A DNA stretch of 64,000 nt from Xylanibacter rodentium. Lineage in GTDB: Bacteria; Bacteroidota; Bacteroidia; Bacteroidales; Bacteroidaceae. The DNA is taken from positions 1 through 64,000 of the forward strand of contig NZ_JABKKE010000016.1 of NCBI RefSeq assembly GCF_013166575.1, written 5' to 3'. Below are positions 54,902-63,654 of the stretch, piece by piece. The position numbers and the translations under genes are program-made. Every line of letters starts with the position of its first letter. The first letter of the stretch is position 1. The notes under the pieces were generated by a model. It did not search any database. It saw nothing but the letters and a program-made list of their open reading frames with translations, and was not told where the DNA came from.

Positions 54902-57091
54902 TTATTCCGGTTCCTTTATGTCATAGGTCTTTTTCACGAGCATAATCTCGCTGTAGGTTATGTCTGCGGGCACGGCTTCCTTTATCTCATGTGTGGTGAC
55001 ACCCTGTGGATGTGTACGGGCGAAGTTGCGTATGGCGTCGATGTGGTCCTGTGATATCAGCTGGTCTATTGGCAGACTGCCGTTTTCCACGTATAGGGCC
55101 AGATGACCGAAGACTGTGCCGGGAGCAAGGCGGCGTTCGGTGGCTATGCGTTCAATGCTCATTCCGGATGTGAACATGTCGTGGCTGATTTTGTGTGACG
55201 GTATTTTCTGTTCTTTCGGCGGCTTGGACGTTTTGGTCGTTTTGCGCCGGCGTGTGTCGCGTGGTTGTTCCTGGGTCTCCTCGCCGAGCACAATCATGGC
55301 TTTGCGGCGCAGATAGTCACCGGTGGAGAACCGGGTGTCAGGACGGCTTTCATATTCGAACAGCTTTGTTTTAAGCGTCAGTTCGTCACCCAACAGGGCA
55401 TGACGTTCGTCAAACTGTGCGCGTACCATCTTGTTGCCTGTCTCCACACGTGTCTTGGCATATAGCTTTTTCAGTGCGTCCAGCTGTGTGGCAAAATATC
55501 CGGCGGCCTTGTGGATGCGCTCTTGCAGCAGACTGTCCGATGTAGTATTGTCGGTTGAGATGATGCTGCGGTATTGTGCTCCGAACTTTTCCGCCACTTC
55601 TTTCATCGCTGTCACGGCGCGTTGGGCATTGGTATAGTCGGTGAGCAGAGTGTGATACTTGTTGTAGAAGTGCTCCGTCAGCGTACGTATCATCATTTCC
55701 ATGGCTTGGCCGAGCATGTCGAGACCGAACAGTTCGTCGAGTATCTGAACTATGTATGCCCGTTCGAGAGCGGTGATTGTCTCTGCCGACGGGCGGTTGG
55801 CTCCGGCCTGCCGTGTGAACTCTTCTACTGTGGTATCGTTTATTACGGCACTGCGGTTGAGCGGAGCCCCGAGCACCATGCCTTCAAGCGACTTACAACG
55901 GCTTAGGGCCACATATGTCTGTCCGTGGGCAAATGAGTGTGAGGCGTCGATGATGGCATGTTCGAAAGTGAGTCCCTGGCTCTTGTGTATGGTGATGGCC
56001 CATGCCAGTCGTAGCGGATACTGCCGGAAAACGCCTTCCACGGTCTCCTCAATCTCTTTTGTCTTGCTGTTGAGCGTGTATTTGGCGTTGGCCCATTCGG
56101 CCGGTTCAAGTTCTATTGTCTCACCGGTATCTTTGGATTTCACTTTTATGCTGTCTCGTCCGGTATATGCCACTTCGCCAATCATACCGTTGTAATATCG
56201 TTTGTCGGTATCGTTCTTGATGAACATCACCTGTGCACCTTCCTTGAGTGTCAGTGCCTCGTCGGCCGGATATGAGCTCTCGGGGAATGTGCCTTCCACT
56301 TCGGCGCGGTAGCTGAATGCTTTTCCCGGCAGTAGCTCCAGTTCGCGGTCATTGATGCGCTGTGCCTGGTAGTTGTGGGTGGTAAGCCGTATGTAGTCGC
56401 TTCCGCGTGGCGGTGTGAATCCGGCTATGAAACGACGGTTGAGGGCTTCAAGGGTGACGTCGTCGGCCCGGTTTTCGCGTATCTTGTTGAGCAGTTCCAG
56501 AAAGGTGCTGTCCTGCTGACGGTATACATGTTTGAGCTCTATCGACTGATATTGTGCCGACATGAGCGCGCGGCTGGAGAAGAAGTATGGAGTGTCGTAG
56601 TATTGTTTCATCATCTCCCATTCGTCGTCTTTTACTACGGGGGCCAACTGGTGCAGGTCGCCGATGAGCAGCAGCTGCACACCGCCGAAGGGCTGGTGAT
56701 GGACTCGGTAGCGGCGCATCACCGCATCTACGGCATCGAGCAGATCGGCCCGCACCATGCTTATCTCGTCGATGACAAGCAGGTCGAGGGTTTTTATTAT
56801 GTTGCGCTTTACTTTGCCAAACTGGTAGCGCTTCTGTTCACGTCCGCTGAACGTGGCTCCGGGGATGTATGGTGACAGTGGCAGTTGGAAGAACGAGTGT
56901 ATCGTTACTCCACCGGCGTTGATGGCGGCTATGCCAGTAGGTGCAAGCACTATCATGCGTTTGGCGGACCGCTCTCTCAACTCTCTGAGAAAGGTGGTTT
57001 TTCCTGTCCCTGCCTTTCCCGTGAGGAATACGTTGCATCCGGTCTTTTCTACCAGTTGGCGTGCTATTTCCAGTTCCGTATTGTTTTCCAT
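54902..57091 (-). CDS. Pif1-like DNA helicase with C-terminal HTH domain
   Basis: A 729-residue protein. The N-terminal helicase has Walker A LTGKAGTGKTTFLREL, IVLAPTGIAAINAGGVTIHSFFQLP, Walker B LVIDEISMVRADLLDAVD, LLIGDLHQLAPV and the C-terminal WAITIHKSQGLTFEHAIID and TYVALSRCKSLEG, all typical of the Pif1 group of superfamily 1B. The final 100 residues form a helix-turn-helix-like domain (SHDMFTSGMSIERIATERRLAPGTVFGHLALYVENG), an RQC/HTH_40-like module known at the C-terminus of some Bacteroidetes helicases. Likely acts on structured DNA at forks. It stands alone between two intergenic regions, one of which holds repeat copy 2. Confidence 0.88.
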   Translation of the reverse strand: MENNTELEIARQLVEKTGCNVFLTGKAGTGKTTFLRELRERSAKRMIVLAPTGIAAINAGGVTIHSFFQLPLSPYIPGATFSGREQKRYQFGKVKRNIIKTLDLLVIDEISMVRADLLDAVDAVMRRYRVHHQPFGGVQLLLIGDLHQLAPVVKDDEWEMMKQYYDTPYFFSSRALMSAQYQSIELKHVYRQQDSTFLELLNKIRENRADDVTLEALNRRFIAGFTPPRGSDYIRLTTHNYQAQRINDRELELLPGKAFSYRAEVEGTFPESSYPADEALTLKEGAQVMFIKNDTDKRYYNGMIGEVAYTGRDSIKVKSKDTGETIELEPAEWANAKYTLNSKTKEIEETVEGVFRQYPLRLAWAITIHKSQGLTFEHAIIDASHSFAHGQTYVALSRCKSLEGMVLGAPLNRSAVINDTTVEEFTRQAGANRPSAETITALERAYIVQILDELFGLDMLGQAMEMMIRTLTEHFYNKYHTLLTDYTNAQRAVTAMKEVAEKFGAQYRSIISTDNTTSDSLLQERIHKAAGYFATQLDALKKLYAKTRVETGNKMVRAQFDERHALLGDELTLKTKLFEYESRPDTRFSTGDYLRRKAMIVLGEETQEQPRDTRRRKTTKTSKPPKEQKIPSHKISHDMFTSGMSIERIATERRLAPGTVFGHLALYVENGSLPIDQLISQDHIDAIRNFARTHPQGVTTHEIKEAVPADITYSEIMLVKKTYDIKEPE

Positions 57092-57113
57092 GACGGTATG
57101 TTAGTTTTAAGTG

Positions 57114-57121
57114 CAAAAGTA
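57114..57121 (-). promoter_or_regulatory. -7 promoter element for the helicase gene
   Basis: The minus strand reads TACTTTTG, matching TAnnTTTG, 23 bases before the start at 57091. Confidence 0.6.
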
Positions 57122-57480
57122 CGAATATAATTCCGGTTAATGGACATAAAGACAAGATTTGTTTTAAATACAGAGTCTTTTTGTGGATATAAGTTAATAT
57201 GTGCTTGCTGCCTTTTCAAGGCGCCCTCATTAATATATTCCTATACATGGCACATACATTTTATGCCTGAACATCGCCCCCGTTCTTATGCCCCTCAATA
57301 TACAGCACCCATAAATATGGTATTATATTTTTCAATTTTGAACATTCTACTTTCAAGGACGTATTCATAACATGCTGTTTCTTCTTTTCTGATTTTGAAC
57401 ATTAAAAAATATATGGGTATTTGCATTCCTATATACGTCATATTCTGTATTATTGTCATGTTAATTCCGAAATTTTAACT
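57122..57480. other. A/T-rich intergenic region without a recognisable gene
   Basis: Contains two copies of the short string TTTTGAACATT (near 57340 and 57393) and a GCCTTTTCAAGGCGCCCTC segment near 57211 that may be a decayed relative of the inner arm of the 28624-28865 element. The open frames crossing it have no family features. I see no RNA gene. Confidence 0.45.
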
Positions 57481-57793
57481 TTTCTTTTTTCTCGAAATAG
57501 AAAAGCTGTAAGGCCTTCTCTGCTTTCTTGACACACCATTTTTGCATGTTCAACATGCCGTAAGGGCCTCCCGGCACTCCCGCGAGGGCCGTTTCGCATT
57601 GCAACAAGGCCGTAGTTGCAATGCAATAAGGGCGTTATTGCAAGGTGATAAGGGCCTCTCTGCTTTATTGACAAATCGTCTCTGTTGTAACATGCTGAAT
57701 ATCAGGGCTTCCCTTTTGAGCAGAAAATCGTGGTTTTCGGAGCCTTGTCTAGAAATGACACTTTTGTTGTCGCTTAACATATGTTAAAGTAAA
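57481..57793 (-). repeat. 313-base dispersed element, copy 2 (inverted relative to copy 1)
   Basis: The reverse complement aligns gap-free with 28127-28439. The 17-base direct repeats are at 57517-57533 and 57657-57673, again 140 bases apart. The 19-base central hairpin is at 57623-57641 and reads GCAATAACGCCCTTATTGC on the minus strand, with paired changes relative to copy 1. The terminal signature TTTACTTTAAC, three variable bases, TGTTAA is kept at 57793. It lies alone between the helicase gene and a CcdA-like gene; bases 57794-57968 beyond it show no gene. Confidence 0.8.
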
Positions 57794-57968
57794 GAAAAGT
57801 CATAAGCGTAAAAGCAATAATCAAGGTTCATGTTTTTTTATAACTGAAGGTCGGTTTGAGACTGAATCTGTCTTTGGCTAAAAACAATATATGTTTGTCT
57901 TTTTGTCGAAGAAACTGTTTCCTGGTTATTATGTCATTTATGTCAGATATGTGAATGGAGCCTGAAAA

Positions 57969-58000
57969 TTTGGTGTTTCATTCTTTTTGGTTTATCTTTG
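57969..58000 (+). promoter_or_regulatory. Bacteroidetes-type promoter of the CcdA-like gene
   Basis: TTTG at 57969-57972, a 20-base spacer and TATCTTTG at 57993-58000 match the consensus closely, 28 bases before ATG 58029. A GGAGG motif at 58021-58025 lies just before the start codon, which is unusual for this group. Confidence 0.8.
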
Positions 58001-58028
58001 CAATCTTGTTTCAAGTAAATGGAGGATA

Positions 58029-58727
58029 ATGGAATACGTTTGGGATTTGTTCGGAATCGGTGAGTTGCCTGTGATTACGGCATTCCTTTTGGGAGTGCTG
58101 GTGGCATTGCATCCGTGTTCCATGGCGGCCAATATGGCAGCAATGGGATATGTTGCGCGTGATGTTGCCAGTCACAGGCGTGTGTTTCGCAATGGGTTGC
58201 TTTATGTTGCCGGCCGAATATTGTCCTATACCGTGCTCGGTGCAGTGCTGATAGCTGTTGTACGCAGTGGCAGCGATATAATGCATGTAAGTGAAGGGTT
58301 TGACGAGTGGGGCGAGCGTGTGCTTGTGGTCATACTCATTGGTGTCGGACTATGGATGCTGCTCAACCCTATATTTCACCGTCACGAACATGTTCCGGAG
58401 ATGTCGGCCGTGGCCGGCCGTCTTAGAGGTGCTTTTGGCTATTTTCTGCTTGGTATGCTGCTTGCTCTTGCTTTTTGTCCGGAGAGTGCCATTGTATATT
58501 TTGGCATTCTGATACCAATGTCGGCAGGGTCATCTGTCGGCTATCTGTTGCCGGCTGTGTTTGCCATGGGCACATCGCTTCCAGTTGTAATCATTGCTTG
58601 GGCTTTTGCATATGGCATTACCGGAATACCGGTCCTTCATGCCCGTCTTGACATATTGCAGAGATGGATGAATGCCATTGTGGGCATTGTTTTCGTTGCT
58701 GCCGGCGTGTTCTGTATGTTGTTCTGA
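58029..58727 (+). CDS. CcdA/DsbD-like or ArsG-type membrane protein
   Basis: A protein of about 232 residues starting MEYVWDLFGIGELPVITAFL at ATG 58029, which has a GGAGG site and a promoter box upstream. Six hydrophobic helices are visible, with the pair of motifs LHPCSMAANMAAMGY and LALAFCPESAIVYFGILIP that characterise the CcdA/DsbD transmembrane fold with a cysteine in each. Such proteins either pass electrons across the inner membrane or, in the ArsG subfamily, are annotated as organoarsenical exporters. Without thioredoxin-like or arsenic genes nearby I cannot choose. It stands alone between repeat copy 2 and the kduI promoter. Confidence 0.7.
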   Translation: MEYVWDLFGIGELPVITAFLLGVLVALHPCSMAANMAAMGYVARDVASHRRVFRNGLLYVAGRILSYTVLGAVLIAVVRSGSDIMHVSEGFDEWGERVLVVILIGVGLWMLLNPIFHRHEHVPEMSAVAGRLRGAFGYFLLGMLLALAFCPESAIVYFGILIPMSAGSSVGYLLPAVFAMGTSLPVVIIAWAFAYGITGIPVLHARLDILQRWMNAIVGIVFVAAGVFCMLF

Positions 58728-58817
58728 CAAAGAGAATATAAGTTTCCGACCCTTGATAAACTGTTATATACTTTTAAAAAAAGGAATCGTTAACGGTCGT
58801 TATTCGATAAAAAACAT

Positions 58818-58825
58818 TATCTTTG
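58818..58825 (+). promoter_or_regulatory. -7 promoter element for kduI
   Basis: TATCTTTG matches TAnnTTTG, 36 bases before ATG 58861. No clear -33 element. Confidence 0.65.
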
Positions 58826-58860
58826 CAAAAGACTACATAACAAATTAAATATTAAAGATT

Positions 58861-59703
58861 ATGAAGACAAATTATGAAATCCGTTACGCCTCCCATCCGG
58901 AGGATGCAAAGAGTTATGATACGGCCCGTATCCGGCGCGATTTTCTCATCGAAAAGGTTTTCGTATCTGACGAGGTGAACATGGTGTATTCGATGTACGA
59001 CCGCATGGTGGTGGGTGGTGCAATGCCTGTGGCAGAGACGTTGAAACTCGAGGCCATCGACCCGCTGAAAGCCGAGCACTTCACCACACGTCGCGAGATA
59101 GGTATCTTCAATGTCGGTGGCGAGGGTACAGTGAAGGTTGGCGATGAGGTGTTCGAACTCGGATTCAAGGAGGCCCTCTATATCGGCCGTGGTGACCGTG
59201 ATGTTTATTTCTCGTCAAAGGACGGACAGAAGCCTGCCAAATTCTATTTCAACAGTGTGACGGCCCATACGGCATATTCATGCAAGAAGGTGACCAAGGC
59301 TGATGCCGTGGTGGCTCACATGGGTGCGCTGGAGACAAGCAACGAGCGCAACATCAACAAGATGCTCGTGAGCCAGGTGCTGCCCACATGCCAGTTGCAG
59401 ATGGGTATGACGGAGCTGGCCCCGGGAAGCGTGTGGAACACGATGCCCGCTCATGTGCACAGTCGCCGTATGGAGGCTTATTTCTATTTTGAGGTGCCCG
59501 AGGATCAGGCTGTCTGCCATTTTATGGGCGAGATCGATGAGACGCGCCACCTGTGGATGAAGGGTGACCAGGCCGTTCTTTCACCCGAGTGGAGCATTCA
59601 CTCTGCCGCAGCCACACACAACTATACTTTCATATGGGGTATGGGCGGTGAGAATCTGGACTACGGTGATCAGGATTTCTCCAAGATTACAGACTTGAAA
59701 TAA
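58861..59703 (+). CDS. kduI: 5-keto-4-deoxyuronate isomerase
   Basis: A 280-residue cupin enzyme that isomerises 5-keto-4-deoxyuronate to 2,5-diketo-3-deoxygluconate in the breakdown of unsaturated uronates. The start MKTNYEIRYASHPEDAKSYDTARIRRDFL matches the family. Metal-binding residues are in PAHVHSRRMEAYFYFEVP, and WSIHSAAATHNYTFIWGMGGEN ends the cupin. It precedes kduD with a 215-base gap that holds a hairpin, which may modulate read-through. Presence of this pair suggests the cell uses lyase products from pectin or other uronate glycans. No polysaccharide lyase is seen in the window. Confidence 0.95.
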   Translation: MKTNYEIRYASHPEDAKSYDTARIRRDFLIEKVFVSDEVNMVYSMYDRMVVGGAMPVAETLKLEAIDPLKAEHFTTRREIGIFNVGGEGTVKVGDEVFELGFKEALYIGRGDRDVYFSSKDGQKPAKFYFNSVTAHTAYSCKKVTKADAVVAHMGALETSNERNINKMLVSQVLPTCQLQMGMTELAPGSVWNTMPAHVHSRRMEAYFYFEVPEDQAVCHFMGEIDETRHLWMKGDQAVLSPEWSIHSAAATHNYTFIWGMGGENLDYGDQDFSKITDLK

Positions 59704-59744
59704 TCTGAAGTCTTTAAATCTTGGATTTCATCCCGCGTTTTCTC

Positions 59745-59786
59745 GCCATGGCAATGCCCAAACAAGTTTGGCATTGCTCACATGGC
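59745..59786 (+). promoter_or_regulatory. Intergenic hairpin between kduI and kduD
   Basis: GCCATG at 59745 pairs with CATGGC ending 59786, and GCAATGCC at 59751 pairs with GGCATTGC at 59770. No T tract follows, so it is more likely an mRNA-stability or processing structure than a full terminator. No gene is seen in 59704-59918. Confidence 0.5.
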
Positions 59787-59918
59787 TTAACGAAAACGTT
59801 CGAAAGAGTTATAAATCCACGTGTGGGTTTAGGTAATGATTCATGCGGGGACGAATTTATAATAGAGCGAATTGAAAACAGATTCAGTTTTTTTATTAAT
59901 CAATAATTTTAAAGTCAA

Positions 59919-60719
59919 ATGACAAATCCTTTTTCATTAGAGGGAAAGAACGCCTGGATAACAGGCGCTTCCTATGGTATCGGATTCAACATCGCCAAGG
60001 CTTTTGTTGCCGCCGGCATCAAGAACATCATCTTCAACGATATCAACGAGGCTGCCCTTGAGCGTGGTCTGGCCAATTACAAGGAGGCCGGAATCGAGAA
60101 TGTACACGGATATGTGTGCGATGTGACCAAGGAGGACGACGTGAAGGCTCTCGTGGAGAAAATCCACGCTGAGGTAGGACAGATAGACATCCTTGTGAAC
60201 AATGCCGGCATCATCAAGCGCATACCAATGCACGAGATGAAGCGTTCGGAGTTCCAGCAGGTTATCGACGTGGATCTTGTGGCTCCGTTCATCGTCGCAT
60301 CGGCCGTGCTGCCCGAAATGATGGAGCGCCGCGAGGGCAAGATTATCAACATCTGCTCGATGATGAGCGAGCTGGGCCGCGAGACGGTGTCGGCATATGC
60401 TGCTGCCAAGGGCGGTCTGAAGATGCTCACACGCAACATATGCTCCGAGTATGGAGAGTACAACATACAGTGCAACGGCATCGGCCCGGGCTACATCGCC
60501 ACTCCGCAGACGGCTCCGCTCCGCGAGAAGCAGCCCGACGGCAGCCGCCACCCGTTCGACTCGTTCATCTGTGCCAAGACTCCGGCCGGCCGTTGGCTCG
60601 ACCCTGAGGAGCTGGGCGGACCGGCTGTGTTCCTCGCGTCGAAAGCTTCGGATGCCGTGAACGGTCATGTGCTTTATGTGGACGGCGGTATTCTGGCATA
60701 CATCGGCAAGCAGCCTTGA
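59919..60719 (+). CDS. kduD: 2-deoxy-D-gluconate 3-dehydrogenase (KduD-type SDR)
   Basis: A 266-residue short-chain dehydrogenase. The cofactor site is ITGASYGIGFNIAKAF near residue 14, NNAG near residue 91, and the catalytic YAAAKGG tyrosine and lysine. The C-terminal half has GPGYIATPQTAPLR and GHVLYVDGGILAYIG. It reduces 2,5-diketo-3-deoxygluconate to 2-keto-3-deoxygluconate, the step after KduI. It is followed by a strong terminator. SDR specificity is judged mainly from its location next to kduI. Confidence 0.92.
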   Translation: MTNPFSLEGKNAWITGASYGIGFNIAKAFVAAGIKNIIFNDINEAALERGLANYKEAGIENVHGYVCDVTKEDDVKALVEKIHAEVGQIDILVNNAGIIKRIPMHEMKRSEFQQVIDVDLVAPFIVASAVLPEMMERREGKIINICSMMSELGRETVSAYAAAKGGLKMLTRNICSEYGEYNIQCNGIGPGYIATPQTAPLREKQPDGSRHPFDSFICAKTPAGRWLDPEELGGPAVFLASKASDAVNGHVLYVDGGILAYIGKQP

Positions 60720-60754
60720 TTAGGGTATTGCATTTCATAGTTTAGTTTGTAATA

Positions 60755-60803
60755 ACGGCTCATGATGTGGCGGGGATGCCTTTGCTTCATGAGCCGTTTT
60801 TTT
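60755..60803 (+). terminator. Rho-independent terminator after kduD
   Basis: ACGGCTCATGA at 60755-60765 pairs with TCATGAGCCGT at 60787-60797, followed by a run of T. Confidence 0.88.
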
Positions 60804-60899
60804 GATATGCACTGTTAGCCGTGTTCGGATGTGCAGATGGATTTATCAAGTGATCTAATTTTCTACTGAGCCATAAAGCAAGGAATAAACCGATAAAAA

Positions 60900-60940
60900 A
60901 TATTGGAGAATCCGACAGTACGGATTCTCCAATATTTTTC
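60900..60940. terminator. Bidirectional terminator downstream of the HU gene
   Basis: ATATTGGAGAATCCG at 60900-60914 pairs with CGGATTCTCCAATAT at 60921-60935. T-rich sequence follows on the plus strand, and the minus strand has a T6 run beyond the other arm. It ends the HU transcript. Confidence 0.85.
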
Positions 60941-60954
60941 TATTTTTCACTTTA

Positions 60955-61227
60955 TCAGTTGAGTGCGTCGGCCAACTCGGCACCGGCCTTGAACTTGGCT
61001 ACCTTCTTGGCTGCAATCTGTATCTTCTCCTTTGTTGCAGGATTGATACCCTCACGGGCGGGACGCTCGTTGACGCTGAATGTTCCGAAGCCAACCAAAG
61101 CAATCTTGTCTCCGGCGATGAGAGTCTCTTTGATAGCCTCTACAGTTGCATCGAGTGCCTTCTTCGCGTCAGTTTTAGTCAGACCTGAGCCAGCTGCAAT
61201 CTTTTCGATTAATTCTGTCTTGTTCAT
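60955..61227 (-). CDS. hup: HU family DNA-binding protein
   Basis: A 90-residue HU/IHF-family protein: MNKTELIEKIAAGSGLTKTDAKKALDA, VGFGTFSVNERPAREGINPATKEKI, KVAKFKAGAELADAL. It binds and bends DNA in the nucleoid. Length is standard. It has its own promoter with an unusually long leader of about 115 bases and a bidirectional terminator. The exact HU or IHF subtype cannot be set by eye. Confidence 0.95.
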   Translation of the reverse strand: MNKTELIEKIAAGSGLTKTDAKKALDATVEAIKETLIAGDKIALVGFGTFSVNERPAREGINPATKEKIQIAAKKVAKFKAGAELADALN

Positions 61228-61350
61228 AATTTCTTAAATTTAAATATTAATGTTTTGAGATAATAATCTTTGGACTTTCCTGTATGGGGATTGTGCCCAT
61301 GAAATGTTGTTGATTAGTGATGTGGCCGTGATTATGTGGCATTTAATGCG

Positions 61351-61381
61351 CAAATATAGGGCAAACAATTCAGAAAACAAA
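61351..61381 (-). promoter_or_regulatory. Promoter of the HU gene
   Basis: On the minus strand TTTG (61378-61381), a 19-base spacer and TATATTTG (61351-61358) match the Bacteroidetes consensus, about 124 bases before the HU start codon at 61227, giving a long untranslated leader. Confidence 0.78.
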
Positions 61382-61463
61382 CAAAAACCCGAAAAAAATG
61401 ATATTTTTTTTGAATTTTTTTCCGTAAGGGTGTTGTTCTCTGTTATTTGACGGATATTTTTAG

Positions 61464-61471
61464 TAATTTTG
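61464..61471 (+). promoter_or_regulatory. -7 promoter element of the rhomboid gene
   Basis: TAATTTTG matches TAnnTTTG, 59 bases before ATG 61530. No -33 element at standard spacing. Confidence 0.55.
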
Positions 61472-61529
61472 CCCGCTAAAGAGAGTAAAAGACAGAAGTT
61501 AATTTTGATTTATAATAATATAGACAGAA

Positions 61530-62465
61530 ATGCGTAATTTGACGATAGTGACCAAGAATCTGTTGATCATCAACGTCTTGGCTTTTATAGCTACATGGGT
61601 GGTGAAGGGTGTTGGCATTGACTTGCAGTCGATGTGTGGTTTGCACTTTTTCCTGGCAAACGATTTCCATGTTTATCAACTCGTGACGTATATGTTCCTG
61701 CATGCGAATTTTGCGCATATATTATTTAATATGTTCGCATTGTGGATGTTCGGATGCGTGATAGAGAGCGTTTGGGGACCGAAGAAGTTCTTGTTCTATT
61801 ATATTTCGTGCGGTATAGGAGCGGGACTTATGCAAGAGTTGGCACAGTTCGTTTCGTTCTATGTTACTATCAGCGGTCAGGATCCGTCTGTCGGATTGTC
61901 CGATGTGTTTCAGGTGGGGCAGGCATTGTCAATGCAGCTCAACAGCTGGACCACGATAGGTGCGTCGGGTGCGGTGTATGCCATTCTGCTTGCTTTCGGA
62001 ATGATATTCCCCAATGAGCGTATCTTTATATTCCCGTTGCCCATTCCTATCAAGGCCAAGTGGTTTGTTACATTTTATGTCTGCATAGAGCTGTTCTCGG
62101 CATTGGGCTCACCGGGTGATGGGGTGGCTCATATGGCCCATCTCGGCGGAATGCTTTTCGGATTCTTCATGATACGTTATTGGAACCTCCATCCCACGTC
62201 CGGCTATGGTCGTAGCAGCGGACTTGACTTTTTTGAGAACTTGAAGCGAAATCTCGACAAACGCAACAGACCACGTGGAAGTTCGGGCCGGGACATGCAC
62301 GTGGAGCGTGGCGGAGCGAAGGAGTCGGATTGGGAATATAATGCCCGGAAAAAAGCCAATCAGGATGAAGTGGACCGTATTCTCGATAAGATACGCAAGA
62401 GCGGATACGACAGCCTGACAAAAGAGGAAAAACAGAAACTTTTCGACAGCAGCAATAATGATTAA
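61530..62465 (+). CDS. Rhomboid family intramembrane serine protease
   Basis: A 311-residue membrane protein. The rhomboid core includes YQLVTYMFLHANFAHILFNMFALWMFG, the catalytic serine at residue 146 in TIGASGAVYA, and the catalytic histidine near residue 204 in VAHMAHLGGMLFGF. Six helices are visible. The C-terminal 80 residues are hydrophilic and cytoplasmic, with a charged helix (DEVDRILDKIRKSGYDSLTKEEKQKLF) typical of the Bacteroidetes rhomboids. Its end overlaps the next gene by eight bases, so the two are one transcript. Natural substrates are unknown. Confidence 0.93.
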   Translation: MRNLTIVTKNLLIINVLAFIATWVVKGVGIDLQSMCGLHFFLANDFHVYQLVTYMFLHANFAHILFNMFALWMFGCVIESVWGPKKFLFYYISCGIGAGLMQELAQFVSFYVTISGQDPSVGLSDVFQVGQALSMQLNSWTTIGASGAVYAILLAFGMIFPNERIFIFPLPIPIKAKWFVTFYVCIELFSALGSPGDGVAHMAHLGGMLFGFFMIRYWNLHPTSGYGRSSGLDFFENLKRNLDKRNRPRGSSGRDMHVERGGAKESDWEYNARKKANQDEVDRILDKIRKSGYDSLTKEEKQKLFDSSNND

Positions 62466-63543
62466 ACAGCTCAAGACGTTGACTGTCAGTATGGTGGGTG
62501 GAGCCAATGTGGCTACGGTCGTTGTGATGCTGATGGTTGGTTTTGCTGACCGTTTGAATCCGGCGGACTATCCCACGTTGTCGTGTCTCGGGCTGGCGTT
62601 CCCCGTATTCCTTGTCATCAACTTGCTTTTTATTTTCTTCTGGCTGTTTTTCAAACGCAGGATGATTGTCATTTCCGTGGCGGGATATGTGCTTGCATAT
62701 TCACCCATAAGCGTCTACATGCCTGTAAACCTGCCGGAAGATATGCCTGACGATGTTATAAAGGTATTGTCTTATAACGTGCAGAACTATAGTGGCAGAC
62801 CCCGTTACGACGGTTCGTCGGACATGATTATAGACTATATAAGGGAGTGTGACGCCGACATTGTATGCCTGCAGGAGGACATGGTTCCATGGAAAGGGGT
62901 AAGGATGCGGCTGGACAGTCTCTATACCTATACCGACACAACGCGCGTTGGGCGGAAAAGCATCAATGCCGTTGGCATTTATACCCGTTTCCCCATATTA
63001 CATAAGGAGCGTGTGGAGTTTGATTCTGACGGTAACGGAAGTGTGGCTTACTATCTTGATATTTGTGGTGACACGGTTATTGTGATAAACAATCATCTTG
63101 AGACGACACATCTTTCACTCGATGACAGACAAAAGTATAAAGACATGCTTAAAGGGGAAATGGGAAAGGAAGTTGCCCGTAACGAGTCGAAGAAACTGGT
63201 GCATACGCTTGGCGTTTCGGGCGCATTAAGGGCTCCTCAGGCTGATGCCGTGCACAAGTATGTGGTGGAACATAGTGGTTATCCAATTATATTGTGCGGT
63301 GATTTCAATGATAATCCCATCTCGTATGCGCGCCGTGTGATTGCGCAAGGACTGACAGACTGTTATGTGGCGACAGGAAGAGGAATCGGATTGTCGTATA
63401 ATCAGAAAGGATTTTTTGTAAGAATAGACAATATGATGTGCTCCGGTGATTTCAGACCGTATAACTGTAAGGTAGACAACAAAATAGATGCCTCCGACCA
63501 TTATCCCATCTTCTGTTGGTTTAAAATGCAGGATAAACCTTAA
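62458..63543 (+). CDS. Endonuclease/exonuclease/phosphatase family membrane protein
   Basis: A 361-residue protein with two N-terminal membrane helices (MVGGANVATVVVMLMVGFADRL, FPVFLVINLLFIFFWLFF and a third weaker one) and a C-terminal EEP domain: VLSYNVQNYSGRP, DADIVCLQEDM, VIVINNHLETTHLSL, PIILCGDFNDNP, DNMMC and ASDHYPIFCWF. The catalytic residues of the EEP fold are in NHLETT, GDFNDNP and SDHYP. Substrate is unknown; members cut DNA, RNA or dephosphorylate lipids. It overlaps the rhomboid gene and usually follows it in this group. Confidence 0.88.
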   Translation: MIKQLKTLTVSMVGGANVATVVVMLMVGFADRLNPADYPTLSCLGLAFPVFLVINLLFIFFWLFFKRRMIVISVAGYVLAYSPISVYMPVNLPEDMPDDVIKVLSYNVQNYSGRPRYDGSSDMIIDYIRECDADIVCLQEDMVPWKGVRMRLDSLYTYTDTTRVGRKSINAVGIYTRFPILHKERVEFDSDGNGSVAYYLDICGDTVIVINNHLETTHLSLDDRQKYKDMLKGEMGKEVARNESKKLVHTLGVSGALRAPQADAVHKYVVEHSGYPIILCGDFNDNPISYARRVIAQGLTDCYVATGRGIGLSYNQKGFFVRIDNMMCSGDFRPYNCKVDNKIDASDHYPIFCWFKMQDKP

Positions 63544-63592
63544 AAAATGAATGAAAAATGGCAATAAATTTTCCATAATGTGAAAAAATAGC

Positions 63593-63600
63593 TATATTTG
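63593..63600 (+). promoter_or_regulatory. -7 promoter element of secDF
   Basis: TATATTTG matches TAnnTTTG, 54 bases before ATG 63655. No clear -33 box. Confidence 0.6.
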
Positions 63601-63654
63601 CAAGCTAAATTGTGTATTGTAGGAAATAATAATTAAAATAACATAATAAACAAG

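Noticed and set aside
57140..57370. 76-codon frame in the intergenic region after the helicase
   Set aside because: No recognisable domain, no promoter box, composition like non-coding DNA.
59721..59906. 61-codon frame between kduI and kduD
   Set aside because: No family signature; the DNA is explained by a hairpin and A/T-rich sequence.
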